The position numbers were made by a program, and so were the translations under genes. Positions 1-10,976 of a DNA stretch of 64,000 nt are shown in pieces. Position 1 is the stretch's first letter; every line of letters begins with the position of its first letter. The stretch comes from Erythrophleum ivorense. Its lineage: Eukaryota; Streptophyta; Magnoliopsida; Fabales; Fabaceae. The stretch spans positions 23,942,369-24,006,368 of the forward strand of contig JAIUCV010000008.1 in the NCBI GenBank assembly GCA_026724425.1. Direction: 5' to 3'. The notes under the pieces were generated by a model that saw nothing but the letters and a program-made list of their open reading frames with translations, did not search any database and was not told the DNA's origin.

Positions 1-134
1 ATCTTTTTCCTCTTTTCTCTTTATCATCCTTTGTTTTTTCATTTTCTCTTTCTATGTCTTTTTTTGTTTTGTTTCATTTTTTTCTTTGTTTTTTTATTCA
101 TTTATTTATTTTTAATGAAATTAAAAAGGATTTT
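1..134 (-). repeat. Inverted fragment of long Ogre/Tat-like LTR (left of solo LTR)
   Basis: T-rich sequence that reads on the minus strand like the 3' half of the long LTRs at 24370-24515 and 39225-39390. It continues at 3172 after the solo LTR insertion. Joining 1-134 to 3172 onward recreates the uninterrupted sequence still present, inverted, near 39220-39250. There is no coding content. Confidence 0.8.
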
Positions 135-3100
135 TGTAACACCATCATCATTAGCTCTCTAGCATCATGCATTACATGCTCATGTACACCTTGGAAGAAA
201 TAAGTGAGATCTTCCTCATTTGATTTATGCATTTTCTTAACGATGTGGCATGGTCAAAAGTCACTTTAGTGTCACGTGGACCGAATGAGCTCATTCTATG
301 CATCCGCATATTTCAATACATCATTACAACTCATTTCAATCTCAAAAACATGATTTAAACCCATGGGAACCGAAGAGTGGTATGAATCATGCATGCTCAA
401 TTTCGGCCATACTTGGCCTCATTTCTGGGCAAAGTTTGGAAATTCATAACTAAATACATAAAAATCAAAAACATATGGTCTTGGTCATTCTAGAAATCTT
501 AGAACGTCTAATTCATATAAAAAATACGTAGAAGTCTTAAAATCTCACATATAATGCGTTTGACATGCGAAAACATCTAGAGGTCGGAGGGGGTCCTGTT
601 ACTGTCACAGTTTACTGATATGGATTTCAAAAATGTCTAACTAATTCCAGAAAAATACAATGCATGCAAATGATATCACTATAGAAAAAGGTGGATGTTA
701 AATAGAGAGGAAAAATATCTCCAGATCAGTTCATGAAGCCAAACTCCCGGAAACCGATAGAACAGTACCTCGGGTCTGGTAGGATGACTGATTCTAGGCT
801 GGAACTTCGAAATTGCATATCTTCCTCTCTAGACCTCCAAATGAGGTGCTTCCAGTTCTTACAAGTCACTGTGACTATCTAGTTTCTGCCTATAAAATTT
901 AGTAGCCATTGGACTACGTTTGTCCCTCGGATGACACAATTCTCCAACTGACCAAATGAACAGTATTTCTGAAAATCCGAAATTCTGGTACCAAATTTGA
1001 AAAATCATAGAAAATTCGATAGACCTCCAAATGACTTGATCTTTAGCTTCCCAAAAAGCTCTAAACAAGATCTAGTCACATGTCAAATTTTGAGACAAGA
1101 AGAGGTCATTTGGTCAAGTTTGGACATCATGTGCAAAAGGGCCACTTCCTTGTGTTAAAAGAGGCTAATGGGGTCCAACATTGGTTTTCCTACCTCTAAG
1201 GCTCTATGAGCACATGAGAAAGCATCCATATGGGCTACCAAACATGGCTCAAGTCTCTAATGACCCAGACTTACAAAACTCATTTATCCACATCCACTTA
1301 TACACCCATGTGGCCAATGCTAAATTCATGCTTTTCATACAAGCTTGCTACATCATTCAAAATGGTGCTCATTATCATACATATATGGTAATTACATTCA
1401 TTTACAAGGATTCATAGATGCTACATCATGTACATCATTAGTTTACACTTCTTGACTTAACTACAAAATAATTACAAGAGGTTCTTTTACAATTCTTCAC
1501 TAATCTCCCTAGCTTCAAGCTTGGTGGCTCCCATCTCTTGCCTCACTTGGTCCACCTAGCATGGTAGGATGATGGAGAGGGGGTGAGATTCAAAGAATCT
1601 CAATAGCTCATCTCTCATTCAATCATACACAAAGCATGCAAACAAGTCTCGCAATGTATGCATGGGCATATTAGCATGTGAAAGCATAAGAAAACCATTT
1701 TTAACATTTGAGTAGGCCATAGATAAGAGAAACATTTCCAACATGTGAGTAGGCCATACATAGTATATAAAAGCTTGCCAAGTAAATGGATTAGCCTCAC
1801 CCACTCACTTGTGGATTTTGGACTTGCCTCCCCCATTCTTTAAGAGGTTTTTCGATTCAACCCTTACTCTTTGGGAGTCAACCTCACTTTTGTGAGACTC
1901 TTTACTTTGTCTCAACCAACTTTAGGGTTCTTGGCTCATCCTCACCATTGCTAAAGGGTTGTTGGCTTTTCCATACTCAAGCAAACCAAAACAATCACAT
2001 AAAACATCATTTAAATTCATAAGGTATCATCATGTTAGTATACTTTTCTTGGTCTAAAACATACATACACATAAGCAAGACAATGTAAGCACACAATTAT
2101 GCATGAGAGAAGGTGGAGAGAGCTACCTTATTGACTATTCACAACTTTCCCCTTCAATTTGTCTCCTCCCTTGTGAGTTTCACAATCACCTCTAGATGGG
2201 AGTGCCACTCTTGAACCTAACCACACAAGAAGCATGGAATCATTCTCTTAACACTTGATTCATAAGCTAGGGATTTCTTCTAATAAACCTTACCAAGCAT
2301 GTAAGAGCTAAGGGTTCTTTCTCTCACTAGAACTTCACCCATTCTTCTCTTTTCTTGCATTTCTCAACTCATCATACTCTCTTTTAAAGGTCTCTTGCTC
2401 CCTCTAGGTCAGAACCAAAACCTTCTCACTCCTCAACCCATGAAAAAGGAGCTTAGAAGGAGAGGAATAAATCAAGAAGAAGGAGCATGAAGAGCTTTGA
2501 AGGCTCTTACCTTTCTTCCTTAGCTTCCCTTCCTTCTCTCTTGGTTCCTCCTTGTTTCTCTCTCTCTCAAGCTTTCTTTTCTATGCTTGGACGAAGCTTA
2601 AGGCGGTTTAGAGAGAAAGGATGAATTGGAGCTCTTTAAAACATCAAATTCTCTTTTTTTACGCTTTTCTGGACTAACCCTCGCTATAGCGAGCCATAAC
2701 CCTCGCTACGGCGAGCTCGTGTCAGTCCCAGACCCCTGTTTTCGCTATGGCGCGCTACAGCGAGCTACGCCCTAGTTTTTGTATGGGATACCCGCACTCG
2801 CTATAGCTAGAAGCATTTTCGCTATAGCGAGAAGGCACTCTCGCTATAGCGAGCCATAACCCTCGCTACGGCGAGCTCGTGTCAGTCCCAGACCCCTGTT
2901 TTCGCTATGGCGCGCTACAGCAAGCTACGCCCTAGTTTTTGTATGGGATACCCACACTCGCTATAGCTAGAAGCATTTTCGCTATAGCGAGAAGGCACTC
3001 TCGCTATAGCTAGACCATTTCTCGCTATAATGAACAGGTACATTCGCTATAGCTAGGCTGTAGCTAGCAGACTTAAAAAATTTTCAGCTTTTCGAAAGTT

Positions 3101-3166
3101 TTCAGCTTTTCTTTTCTTTTTCTTTTTCCTTTCTTTCTTTTGTGTCTCTTTCTCCTGGTTGTTACA
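135..3166 (-). mobile_element. Solo LTR, family F1, with 5-bp target duplication
   Basis: A 3032-bp unit beginning TGTAAC and ending GTTACA, flanked by ATTTT at 130-134 and 3167-3171. The paralogous empty site (39232-39236, minus strand) has a single ATTTT, which confirms the insertion. On the minus strand it starts TGTAACAACCAG, like the LTRs of the full-length element at 47723-58070, so it is the same family in minus orientation. It holds the palindrome cluster (2680-3060), a splice-donor-like GGTAAGAG at 2503-2510, a GAGATTC/GAATCTC hairpin (1585-1601) and an AG|GTGG block (minus, 1551-1560). There is no internal domain, so it is either a solo LTR left by LTR-LTR recombination or, less likely, an LTR-only derivative. 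Confidence 0.9.
2681..3000 (-). repeat. 160-bp tandem duplication containing CTCGCTATAGCGAG palindromes
   Basis: Two direct copies, 2681-2840 and 2841-3000, differ at only about two positions by eye. Each copy holds several versions of the palindrome (TCGCTATAGCGA, CGCTACGGCG, CGCTATGGCG). The block lies about 170-490 bp from the minus-strand start of the LTR, in the U3 region where enhancers are expected. The related LTRs at 14611 and 47723-58070 have the cluster without this duplication. Confidence 0.85.
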
Positions 3167-3171
3167 ATTTT

Positions 3172-5850
3172 CATTTTTTCATTTTTCATTTTAATTTTTT
3201 ATTTAATTTATTGACTTATTGGTTTTTTTTGTTTGTTTGTTTTGTTTTTGTCACATTTTGTTTTTGTTTTTGTTTTTGTGGTGAAAAGAGAAAGATAATA
3301 AAAATAATTTTTATCTTTGGAAAATAAAATAAGGTTAGCATGGGTTGAAATGTTTAAATTTGCTAAAGATCTGGTATTTAAACATCTGATTTCTCTTTTT
3401 CTTATTTTTTCTTTAACCTTTGGAATTTACTTTCTTTTTGTTCCTTTTTTTTTTGGTAGGGCTTTGACATTTGAAATAAGATTCTGAGCTGGAAGGAAAA
3501 AAACCTTTTGATACTTTTTGTTTTTTTTTTTAAATTTCTTGTTTCTTTATTCTAAAGCCTCTCTCTTTTTATTTGAAAAGAGAATCCCTTTATTTTTTAA
3601 TATCATTTTGTTGTTTTTTTTTCTTTAAGAAATTTCCTCTCTTTTTTTAAACCCTCAATTTTGTTATATCATTTTATTTGTAATCAAAACCTTTTTGTTG
3701 TAGGTTATTGAAATTCAAAATTTATTAAAATATAACCATAAAACTCAATAAGGATTAAGGAGGCTTATTGCCACACATACTCTTAAATTGTTCATATGTA
3801 TCTGAGGGAACAAGAAATCTCACGCGACAATATTAAAAATAAAAAAAAATAAAACTAAAAATAACAAAAGTAATAAAATAGTAATATGGATGTCCCAATA
3901 TCTATGTTGTGTGCTTGTGTTCAACCAGTTAAATATAATGTTTAAATACATTTCAAGTATGAGAAAAATAAAATAAAAATAAAAATAAGACATCTGTAGA
4001 GTGAAACACAAAACCACCTTTGTCTTCATGAATGTGCCTTCATCCTTCAGCTTCTTCATGCTTCCCCCCACGTTTTTAGTATTTGGATATCCTGCCATGC
4101 TATTTTGTCCTCCTATCCAAACATCTCCAGGTGATTTGCACTACCACGGAGTACTCCCCATAATGTCAACAAGCCAAGAAAGGAAATTGTGTCAATTTCT
4201 AAACAATCATGATTAGATTAATTCTTTGACAATCCAATAGATACGCAATCTCTAAAAATGAAAACTCAAATCTATATTCCCATGCATCTACATGTTCATG
4301 CAAGACACAAGTGATTCCATCATTCAGACCTCAATACATCAAACACTGTGGGGGTTCCAAAGATGCTCTTTCCAACTGAAATTCATTACTGCTCAGTATC
4401 ATAGTAACATAACCCAACAAATGCATTTATAGAAATTACCAACCTACACTTACACAATTCAAGATGCAATTTCCATGAAAACATTTACTCAGATACATTA
4501 CACAAGCATATAATCAAAGAAGTAGCGCCAGAGAATAGGTATAGAGATACAGAGCCAATTAACATGACAACACACATTCAGAGGGGTCTTAGATTAAATT
4601 AGGAAGTGACTCAGATGCAGTATAGGATTTGCCTTGAGCTTGATCAGATTCAAACATAATTCAAGAACAGAACATTCAAACGTGTTTACTAATTAGATTC
4701 AATGAGACATATGACCTAAAAAAAACTATAGGTTCAGTATCATGACAATCTCGATATGAGGATTAAAATGAATATTCCCATTTATGAGAAAGGTCAGAAA
4801 ATGGATAATGATGGAACCTTTAAACCCTGCACAAGTTTGAATTATTCACACAGTAAAGCAAAGGGTCCTAATAAAGGGTTCTTATCAGCATACAACCAGC
4901 ATCCTAATCATACAAGCATCTAAAATACCAAATAAGAACCAAGACCCTAAACAGCACGACTAAAAGTCTGGAGTAACATGATAGGGCGTCAATAGAAGTT
5001 ACTAACCAGGCCAATCATATTTATTCATGACGGACTCATAACACTAATCTGGACACAAACAACAAGCTCCAGCTATTCATTATAAACGACGGACCACACA
5101 GAGTGAAGCCTCATATTCACGTCCAAGCATTAAACCTGGACATATAAAAATAATGCATAGAATTCTACTGCAATTTTTCCATCCAAGATTAACTTCTAAC
5201 CAGAAGATCATTTCGAAAGTAATAAAAGTTTTAACCAACTCGCTGGACCCATTTCTAGTCCTAAACAGCTCTCAATATTCAGAATAGAAGTCATCCAAAA
5301 ATTCATTTAAGGCAGCAAGACTCAATTCCTAGTATTCTAAACATATACATCTATGAGATTGGAATTCCCAAACATTCAATCCAGCTATTGGTTCATAAAC
5401 AGGAGATGGGGAAGCGTACCTCTTAGGTTAGAATAATTAAATCTGTCAGAGAGCTTCCTCCTTGCCGAAACTCTTTTAGCCATTACCATGGTCCCTGTTT
5501 TTAATCTGAAACTGAGCCACCTTCTCTGAATCTTTCGTTCATTTCTGCCAACAAAATTCTCTTTCTTTTCTCCAGTGATTTCCCCTTCTTACTCTTGATC
5601 CCCCATCTCTCGGTTCTCTCCTTTTTCTGGATCGGAGGCCTCTCCGTCCCCTTTCAATCTCTCTGTGACCTGTTTAACCTCTGCCCAACCCACAGCCAGA
5701 CGCTCTTCCTCTCTTTCCTGGCTCTTTGTCTCCAAAACCCCAGACCCCCAAAAATGTTCTCCTCTTTCCTCTGTTCGTCCCCTCGTCTTGGGCTCCCTCC
5801 TGCTCTTTTAATTTCAGACGCTCCCTCTAATCAGAAATCCCCGAATCAGA
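3172..5850 (-). repeat. Inverted copy of subtype-C long LTR (LTR3-like)
   Basis: On the minus strand this stretch matches 36566-39240 of LTR3 over its whole length, including the block with the CCCTCAG/GCGCATATGAAC sequence and the purine-rich leader near 36430-36900. It is a partial LTR with neither terminus: it stops at 5850, where the similarity jumps to a different LTR subtype. Short open frames here (for example 4001-4216 and 5595-5873) are artefacts of compositional bias. Confidence 0.75.
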
Positions 5851-6789
5851 TTATTTGTAAAACGCAGGATTAATTTTACTCTCCCCTCTTTTTTCTTTAT
5901 TTTCTTTGTTTTGTTTTTTTTCTATTTTATTTTATTTTATTTTTTTGTTTTATTTTTTTGTTTTTCTTTATTTTGTTTGTTCTTTTTTTTTTTATCTTTA
6001 AATTTTTTGTTTTGTTTTTATTTTATATTCTTGTTTATTTTTGTTGTTTTTTTTAAATTTTTTAAATTTTTTTTATTTTATATAACTCAATTTTCACATA
6101 TTTTTTTTGTAAAAAGACAATGAAAATAAAAATTACTTTCTCCTTTAGTAAATAAAACAAATTTAAAAATGGGTTGATGTGTTTTGATTTACTCAAGGTA
6201 AATGTAATTTTTCTTTTCTAGCATTTTTAGTCTTTTTCTCTTCGTTTTTATCATTTTTTCTCTAGCATTTTGTTAATTTTTCATTCTTTTTAATTTTTGT
6301 TTTTTGTTTCTGTTTTGGTTTTTTTTTTTGTGTTTACCTTTGTTTCTTCCCTTTTCTCTTGGTTAACTTTTATTTTATGTTTTGTTTTATTTCATTTTGT
6401 TTGTATTTTTGTTTTGTTTGTTTTTTCCTTGTTGCTTTTATCTTCTTTTCTTGGTTTTCTTATTGTTTTTGTTTTTCTTATTTGTTTTTTTTTTGTTTTT
6501 GGTTTTCTCATTATCATTTTTTTTAGTTTTTATCCTTATAATTAAATTAACTTTTTGGTTATCAAACTAAAATTGGAAGAAAATCCAAAGTCTACAAAAG
6601 GGAAAATTAATTTTTGATTTTTTTTTTGGAAATGGGAACTTAAAAAAAGCTTGATTACTTAAAATTTAGTTTTGAATTTGAAACTTTATTTAACTTCTAA
6701 ATCCTTTCTTTTTGTTCTTGTTTTTTTTTGTTTCTTGTTTTATCCTATCTCCTTTTTCTTGAAATCTTTTTTTTTTATGATGTAGAAAG
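5851..6789 (-). repeat. Inverted fragment of subtype-B long LTR
   Basis: T-rich block that is the reverse complement of about 9260-10220 inside LTR1, matching through long homopolymer-rich stretches. It ends exactly where LTR1 begins (6790), so LTR1 abuts an inverted piece of its own 3' half. The junction to the subtype-C fragment at 5850/5851 joins non-corresponding LTR positions, so it is a rearrangement point rather than a homologous crossover. Confidence 0.75.
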
Positions 6790-7047
6790 TGTGAACACCG
6801 TATTTTATCCAGGCAAGTTCAAAAATAATAACAAGATAAAATTAGCAAAAAATGTAAAAAAACATACAAAAAGGAAGGAATCATTCAAAGGAAGTTTGAG
6901 AGAAATTGAGAATGTCTAAATATGCTATAAAAATAATGATAATATCAAGAATCAAATAACCACTAAAATATGAAAATTTTGAGAAAAATAGAAAATAAAT
7001 ATTTTCCAAAAAAATACAAAAAAAGGAATTAAAAAAAAAGAGGAGAG

Positions 7048-7112
7048 AAAATAAATAATAATAATAATAAAATGAAAAGAGAACCTAAAATAATAATAAT
7101 AATAATAATAAC
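7048..7112. repeat. AAT-type microsatellites in LTR U3
   Basis: Two short (AAT)n runs, near 7050-7070 and 7088-7112, separated by an A/G-rich spacer. Both are present again in LTR2 near 20825-20880 with a slightly different repeat number. Confidence 0.8.
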
Positions 7113-7459
7113 ATTTATATTTTCTTAAAAAAATGAGGAAAGGAAAATTAAAAAAAAAAAGAGCCTAAAAAAAAGCCCAATCTAAAACCAGCCTTAAAAA
7201 AAAAACAAGACAAAACAAAAGGACCAAAAAAGAAAAAAGAGTAGAAGCCTTTTTATCTAAAGGCCCGTTTCCCCCTCAGCCCAATAACCCTTAGCCCAAG
7301 TTAAGCAAGCCTACGTCCAGATCCACTGAAAACCCTACCTGGTGGCCCCCTTGGTCCCCCCCTCTATTCGATCCTCTCCTCGAGTAGACAAAAAATAGGA
7401 CAGACGCAGAAAAGGAAAGGCAACAGACACAGGGAAAGGAGGAGGATAGACGCGTCGGA

Positions 7460-7466
7460 TATAAAA
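7460..7466 (+). promoter_or_regulatory. TATA box of LTR1
   Basis: TATAAAA followed by GGGG, placed just upstream of the purine-rich leader, is the best core promoter in the LARD array. The aligned site in LTR2 (about 21210) reads GATACAGAAG, so the TATA box is destroyed there. A transcription start about 30 bp downstream is inferred only. Confidence 0.6.
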
Positions 7467-10400
7467 GGGGAGCAAGAGAGGAAGCAAGAGATCAAGGGAG
7501 AAAAGGAGATTCGAGAAAATAGAAGCGAAAAGGAGAAAGGAAGTTGGCTTCAGATTGAGGGGCAAAGAGAGCGAGAGATTAGGAGAGAGCTTGAGGGGGT
7601 TCTTTCGAAAACTGATTTTCAGATTGAGAGGAGAAGAAGTAAGGCCGACAGAGAGGCTCAAGGAAGAGGAGAACAAAAAGAGAAACAGAGAGGGAACGAG
7701 AGATTGAGAGGAAGAAAGGGGAGGCTGAAGATTTTTGGATTGAAAGGAGAGAACCGAGAGTGAGGGAGAGCCACGGGGAAGAAAACAAAAACAGAGAGAG
7801 GGAGAGACCAAGAAGGAGAGAAGAGAATAAAAACAAAGAGAGGCTGAGCAAGAGAACAGAACTGTGAATAAGAGAATACTGGGCACGAGAATGATGGCAG
7901 AGAAAGAAGATTAAGACCATCAGAAGGCATCTACAACTTAGCCAAAGAAACAAGCCTCAAGAGATTTGAAACCATTTATGTGTTCAATCGAAAAGTTTAG
8001 ATGTATTCCTCTTGGGTTCTGTTTCTAGAAGGTATATTTCTTCCATGCTCTTTCTTCATCTGTTAACTCATATATTATTTGTCCTTAGTTTCTATGTTGG
8101 CTGAGAATCATTCTGGGTTAAAGTAGGGATTTGGACCCACGAATTGAATGAGACTTTTTTTTTTGGAATGTTCCTCTGTTTAGTAGTTAGCTTCTGATGA
8201 GAAATTTTTTTTATGCGTGTCTCAGTTTGTTAGTTAGGCATGATTTTGAGGCTTCACTCTATGTGGGTTGTGGATTGCGTTAAATAGCTAGATTTTGTTG
8301 TTTGTATCTAGATCTGTATGTAGATTCCTTTGTGAATAAATATGGTTAGACTAGTTAATAGCTTTTGCTACTATCTTGTCATGTTGCTTCGTTGTGATCA
8401 CGAATAGTCGGGGTTTATTGGTTACGCAGTCATAAGTTGCATTTGGTTCTTGACTTCTGCTTCGCATGTATGTGTGCTTTGATATCCATGATTAGGATGC
8501 TATAATTGTATTGTGGATAAGAGGATACAAGTTTTAGACCTTTGCTCCATTGATTGGGGATTTGCACTTATGGGTGCTTGGGAGTTTCTTCATGGAATAA
8601 GAATTAAGTTCATAGCTCTTTTCTAATCCTTCTATAAATAGTAATACTAGTTGTGAGCACTAGGGTCATCTCAATGTTGACCATAGAATTTTTGTCACAC
8701 GTATTAATTAGAACTCCATTTGATGATGTTTAGTGACTTTGGTTGGCTATTCTCTTTGAGTATTCGGGATAATAATTGTTAATTATTGTTGACTATTGTT
8801 TGCACAAATGATTTTAAGTCAATCTATGTTGTCCTTGTAATTGGGCTTTGATTATGAAGTTGATGTAGTTCTTGGAGGTAGTCCCCATTCTCATTGTCGT
8901 TTGCCTTTTGTTGCATATGAGCCACGTATTGGGAGAGGTTCATTGGGAGCCAAACAAGGACTGAAGAGATGGCCAAGAGGGAGCTTCACTGGTTCATCTT
9001 TTGCTATATAAATGTTTCATGTAATATGACATATGAGAATTGATTGGATGCATACAAAACACATGATCACCGAATTTTACATGCTTGTAAATATTGTCAT
9101 TTTACCTTTATTATTTTTATTTTTATTTTTTATTTGTCGTGTGAGATTTTTTATCCCCTCAGGCACATAGGAGTAAACCTATAGGTTATGTGGGCCAATA
9201 AAGCCTCCTTAATACCTATTTGGGTCTCAAATTTACATTTCAATAATATTTTGGTTTTTCTTTCTACATAAAAAAAAAAAAAAGATTTCAAGAAAAGGGA
9301 GATAGGATAAAACAAGAAACAAAAAAAAAGAACGAAAAGAAAGGATTTTACAAGTTAAATAAAGTTTCAAATTCAAAACTAAATTTTAAGTAATCAAGCT
9401 TTTTTTAAGTTCCCATTTCCAAAAATAAAAATAAAAATTAATTTTCCCTTTTGTAGACTTTGGATTTTCTTCCAATTTTAGTTTGATAACTAAAATGTTA
9501 ATTTAATTATAAGGATAAAAACTAAAAAAAAATGATAATGAGAAAACCAAAAACAAAAACCAAAAAAAACAAATAAGAAAAACAAAAACAATAAGAAAAC
9601 TAAAAAAAGAAGATAAAAGCAACAAGGAAAAAACAAACAAAAAAAATACAAACAAAACAAAGATACACAAAAAAAACGAAATAAAACAAAACACAAAATA
9701 AAAGTTAACCAAGAAAAAAGGGAAGAAACAAAGGTAAACACAAAAAAAAAAAAAACAAAACACAAACTAAAAGCTAACAAAAACCTAAAAAACAAAAAAA
9801 CCAAAACAGAAACAAAAAACAAAAATTAAAAAGAATGAAAGATTAACAAAAGGCTAGAGAAAAAATGATAAAACAAAAATGATAAAAAAAGGAGAGAAAA
9901 AAACAAAAAATGCTAGAAAAGAAAAATTACATTTACCTTTAGTAAATCAAAATATCAACCCATTTTTAAATTTGTTTTATTTGCTAAAAGAGAAAGTAAT
10001 TTTTATTTTCATTGTCTTTTTACAAAAAAAATGTGAAAATTGAGTTATATAAAATAAAAAAAATTTAAAAAAATAACAAAAATAAACAAGAATAGAAAAT
10101 AAAAACAAAACATAAAAAAATTAAAGATAAAAAAATAAAAATAAAATAGAAACAAAACAAAACAAAGAAAACAAAGAAAAAAAAGGGGAGAATAAAATTA
10201 ATCCTACCTTTTACAAATAAAAACACACTAACCAATCTCAAATTCGTTTTGTTTGCAAAAGTCTAAATGATTTTTACTCTCTCTCTTTTTTAAAATAAAT
10301 AAAAAATAAAATCAATCAACAATTAAAAATCAAACAAAAGCCAAATAAAAACAACAAAAAAATAAAAATAAAACAAAAATAAAACAAAACATCAACCAAA

Positions 10401-10957
10401 TACAATCTCCAGTCAAACTACGTGGACTTTGATTCCTCTCGAAGGGTACGTAGGCCCTCGACTCTTATCCTAGGTCAAGTCCGCCTTTGTAAATAAACAT
10501 GTTTTTTCAATTTTTATTTCTTTTATTTTGCTTCTTTCATTTTACTTTTAATCTTATTTCTTTAATTTCTTTTCTTTCTTAATTTTATTTCCTTTAATTT
10601 AGTTATTTCTCATTTTGTATGTGATTTGTTAGGGAGAATTAAAATAGTGTCAAGGCCATTTTATCTTTGCACAACTAACTTAAGGTAACCGTTCTTAGCA
10701 ACGGGTGTAGTGGAGTGCCTAACACCTTCCCCACTCACAATTGACTCCCAGATCCATTTTCTGGTTCGTAGACCACTCTTCCAATTAAAAAAGTTTTTTC
10801 AAAATTTTGTCTTTTTAAAAATTAAAATTTTGGTGACGACTCCTGAACCCATTATTTCATTTTAATTTTGATTTTGGTTTTTAATTTCATTGAAAATCGA
10901 ATTTTTCTTTTTGTTTGTTAAAGGCGCCACGCGGTCACATTTTCGGGTGTGACAATT

Positions 10958-10976
10958 TGGTGACTCCACTGGGGAT
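10958..10976 (+). other. Primer binding site of LTR1 (tRNA-Arg type)
   Basis: Three bases after the LTR end lies TGGTGACTCCACTGGGGAT. This is complementary to the 3' end of plant tRNA-Arg (ACG) except for T instead of C at the fourth base. Arg primers are characteristic of the Ogre group of the Tat lineage. Confidence 0.75.

Larger units (their letters stand above)
6790..10954 (+). mobile_element. LTR1 of the tandem LARD array (4165 bp, subtype B)
   Basis: Starts TGTGAACACCGTATTTT and ends GTGTGACA, immediately followed by a tRNA-Arg-type primer site. In order it holds an A-rich U3, a TATA box at 7460, a purine-rich untranslated leader (7470-7900), a middle part shared with LTR2 at a few percent divergence, and an A-rich inverted-repeat partner of 5851-6789. 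Such LTR length is typical of plant Ogre/Tat-lineage elements. It encodes no protein: the frames on either strand are low-complexity (Leu/Ser/Phe-rich) readings of purine or poly-A tracts. The 5' flank (GAAAG) and the sequence after LTR3 (ATTAG) do not form a target duplication. Confidence 0.85.

Noticed and set aside
5911..6545. Phe/Leu-rich open frames in the T-rich tract (also 9490-9822 on the minus strand and 24339-24575)
   Set aside because: They are translations of poly-T/poly-A tracts of the LTRs, without domain, codon pattern or conservation; the inverted copies give the same accidental frames.
7335..7953. Ser/Leu-rich frames on the minus strand (also 21206-21681)
   Set aside because: They are antisense of the purine-rich LTR leader; GA-repeat-like sequence read backwards gives Ser, Leu and Phe without stops.
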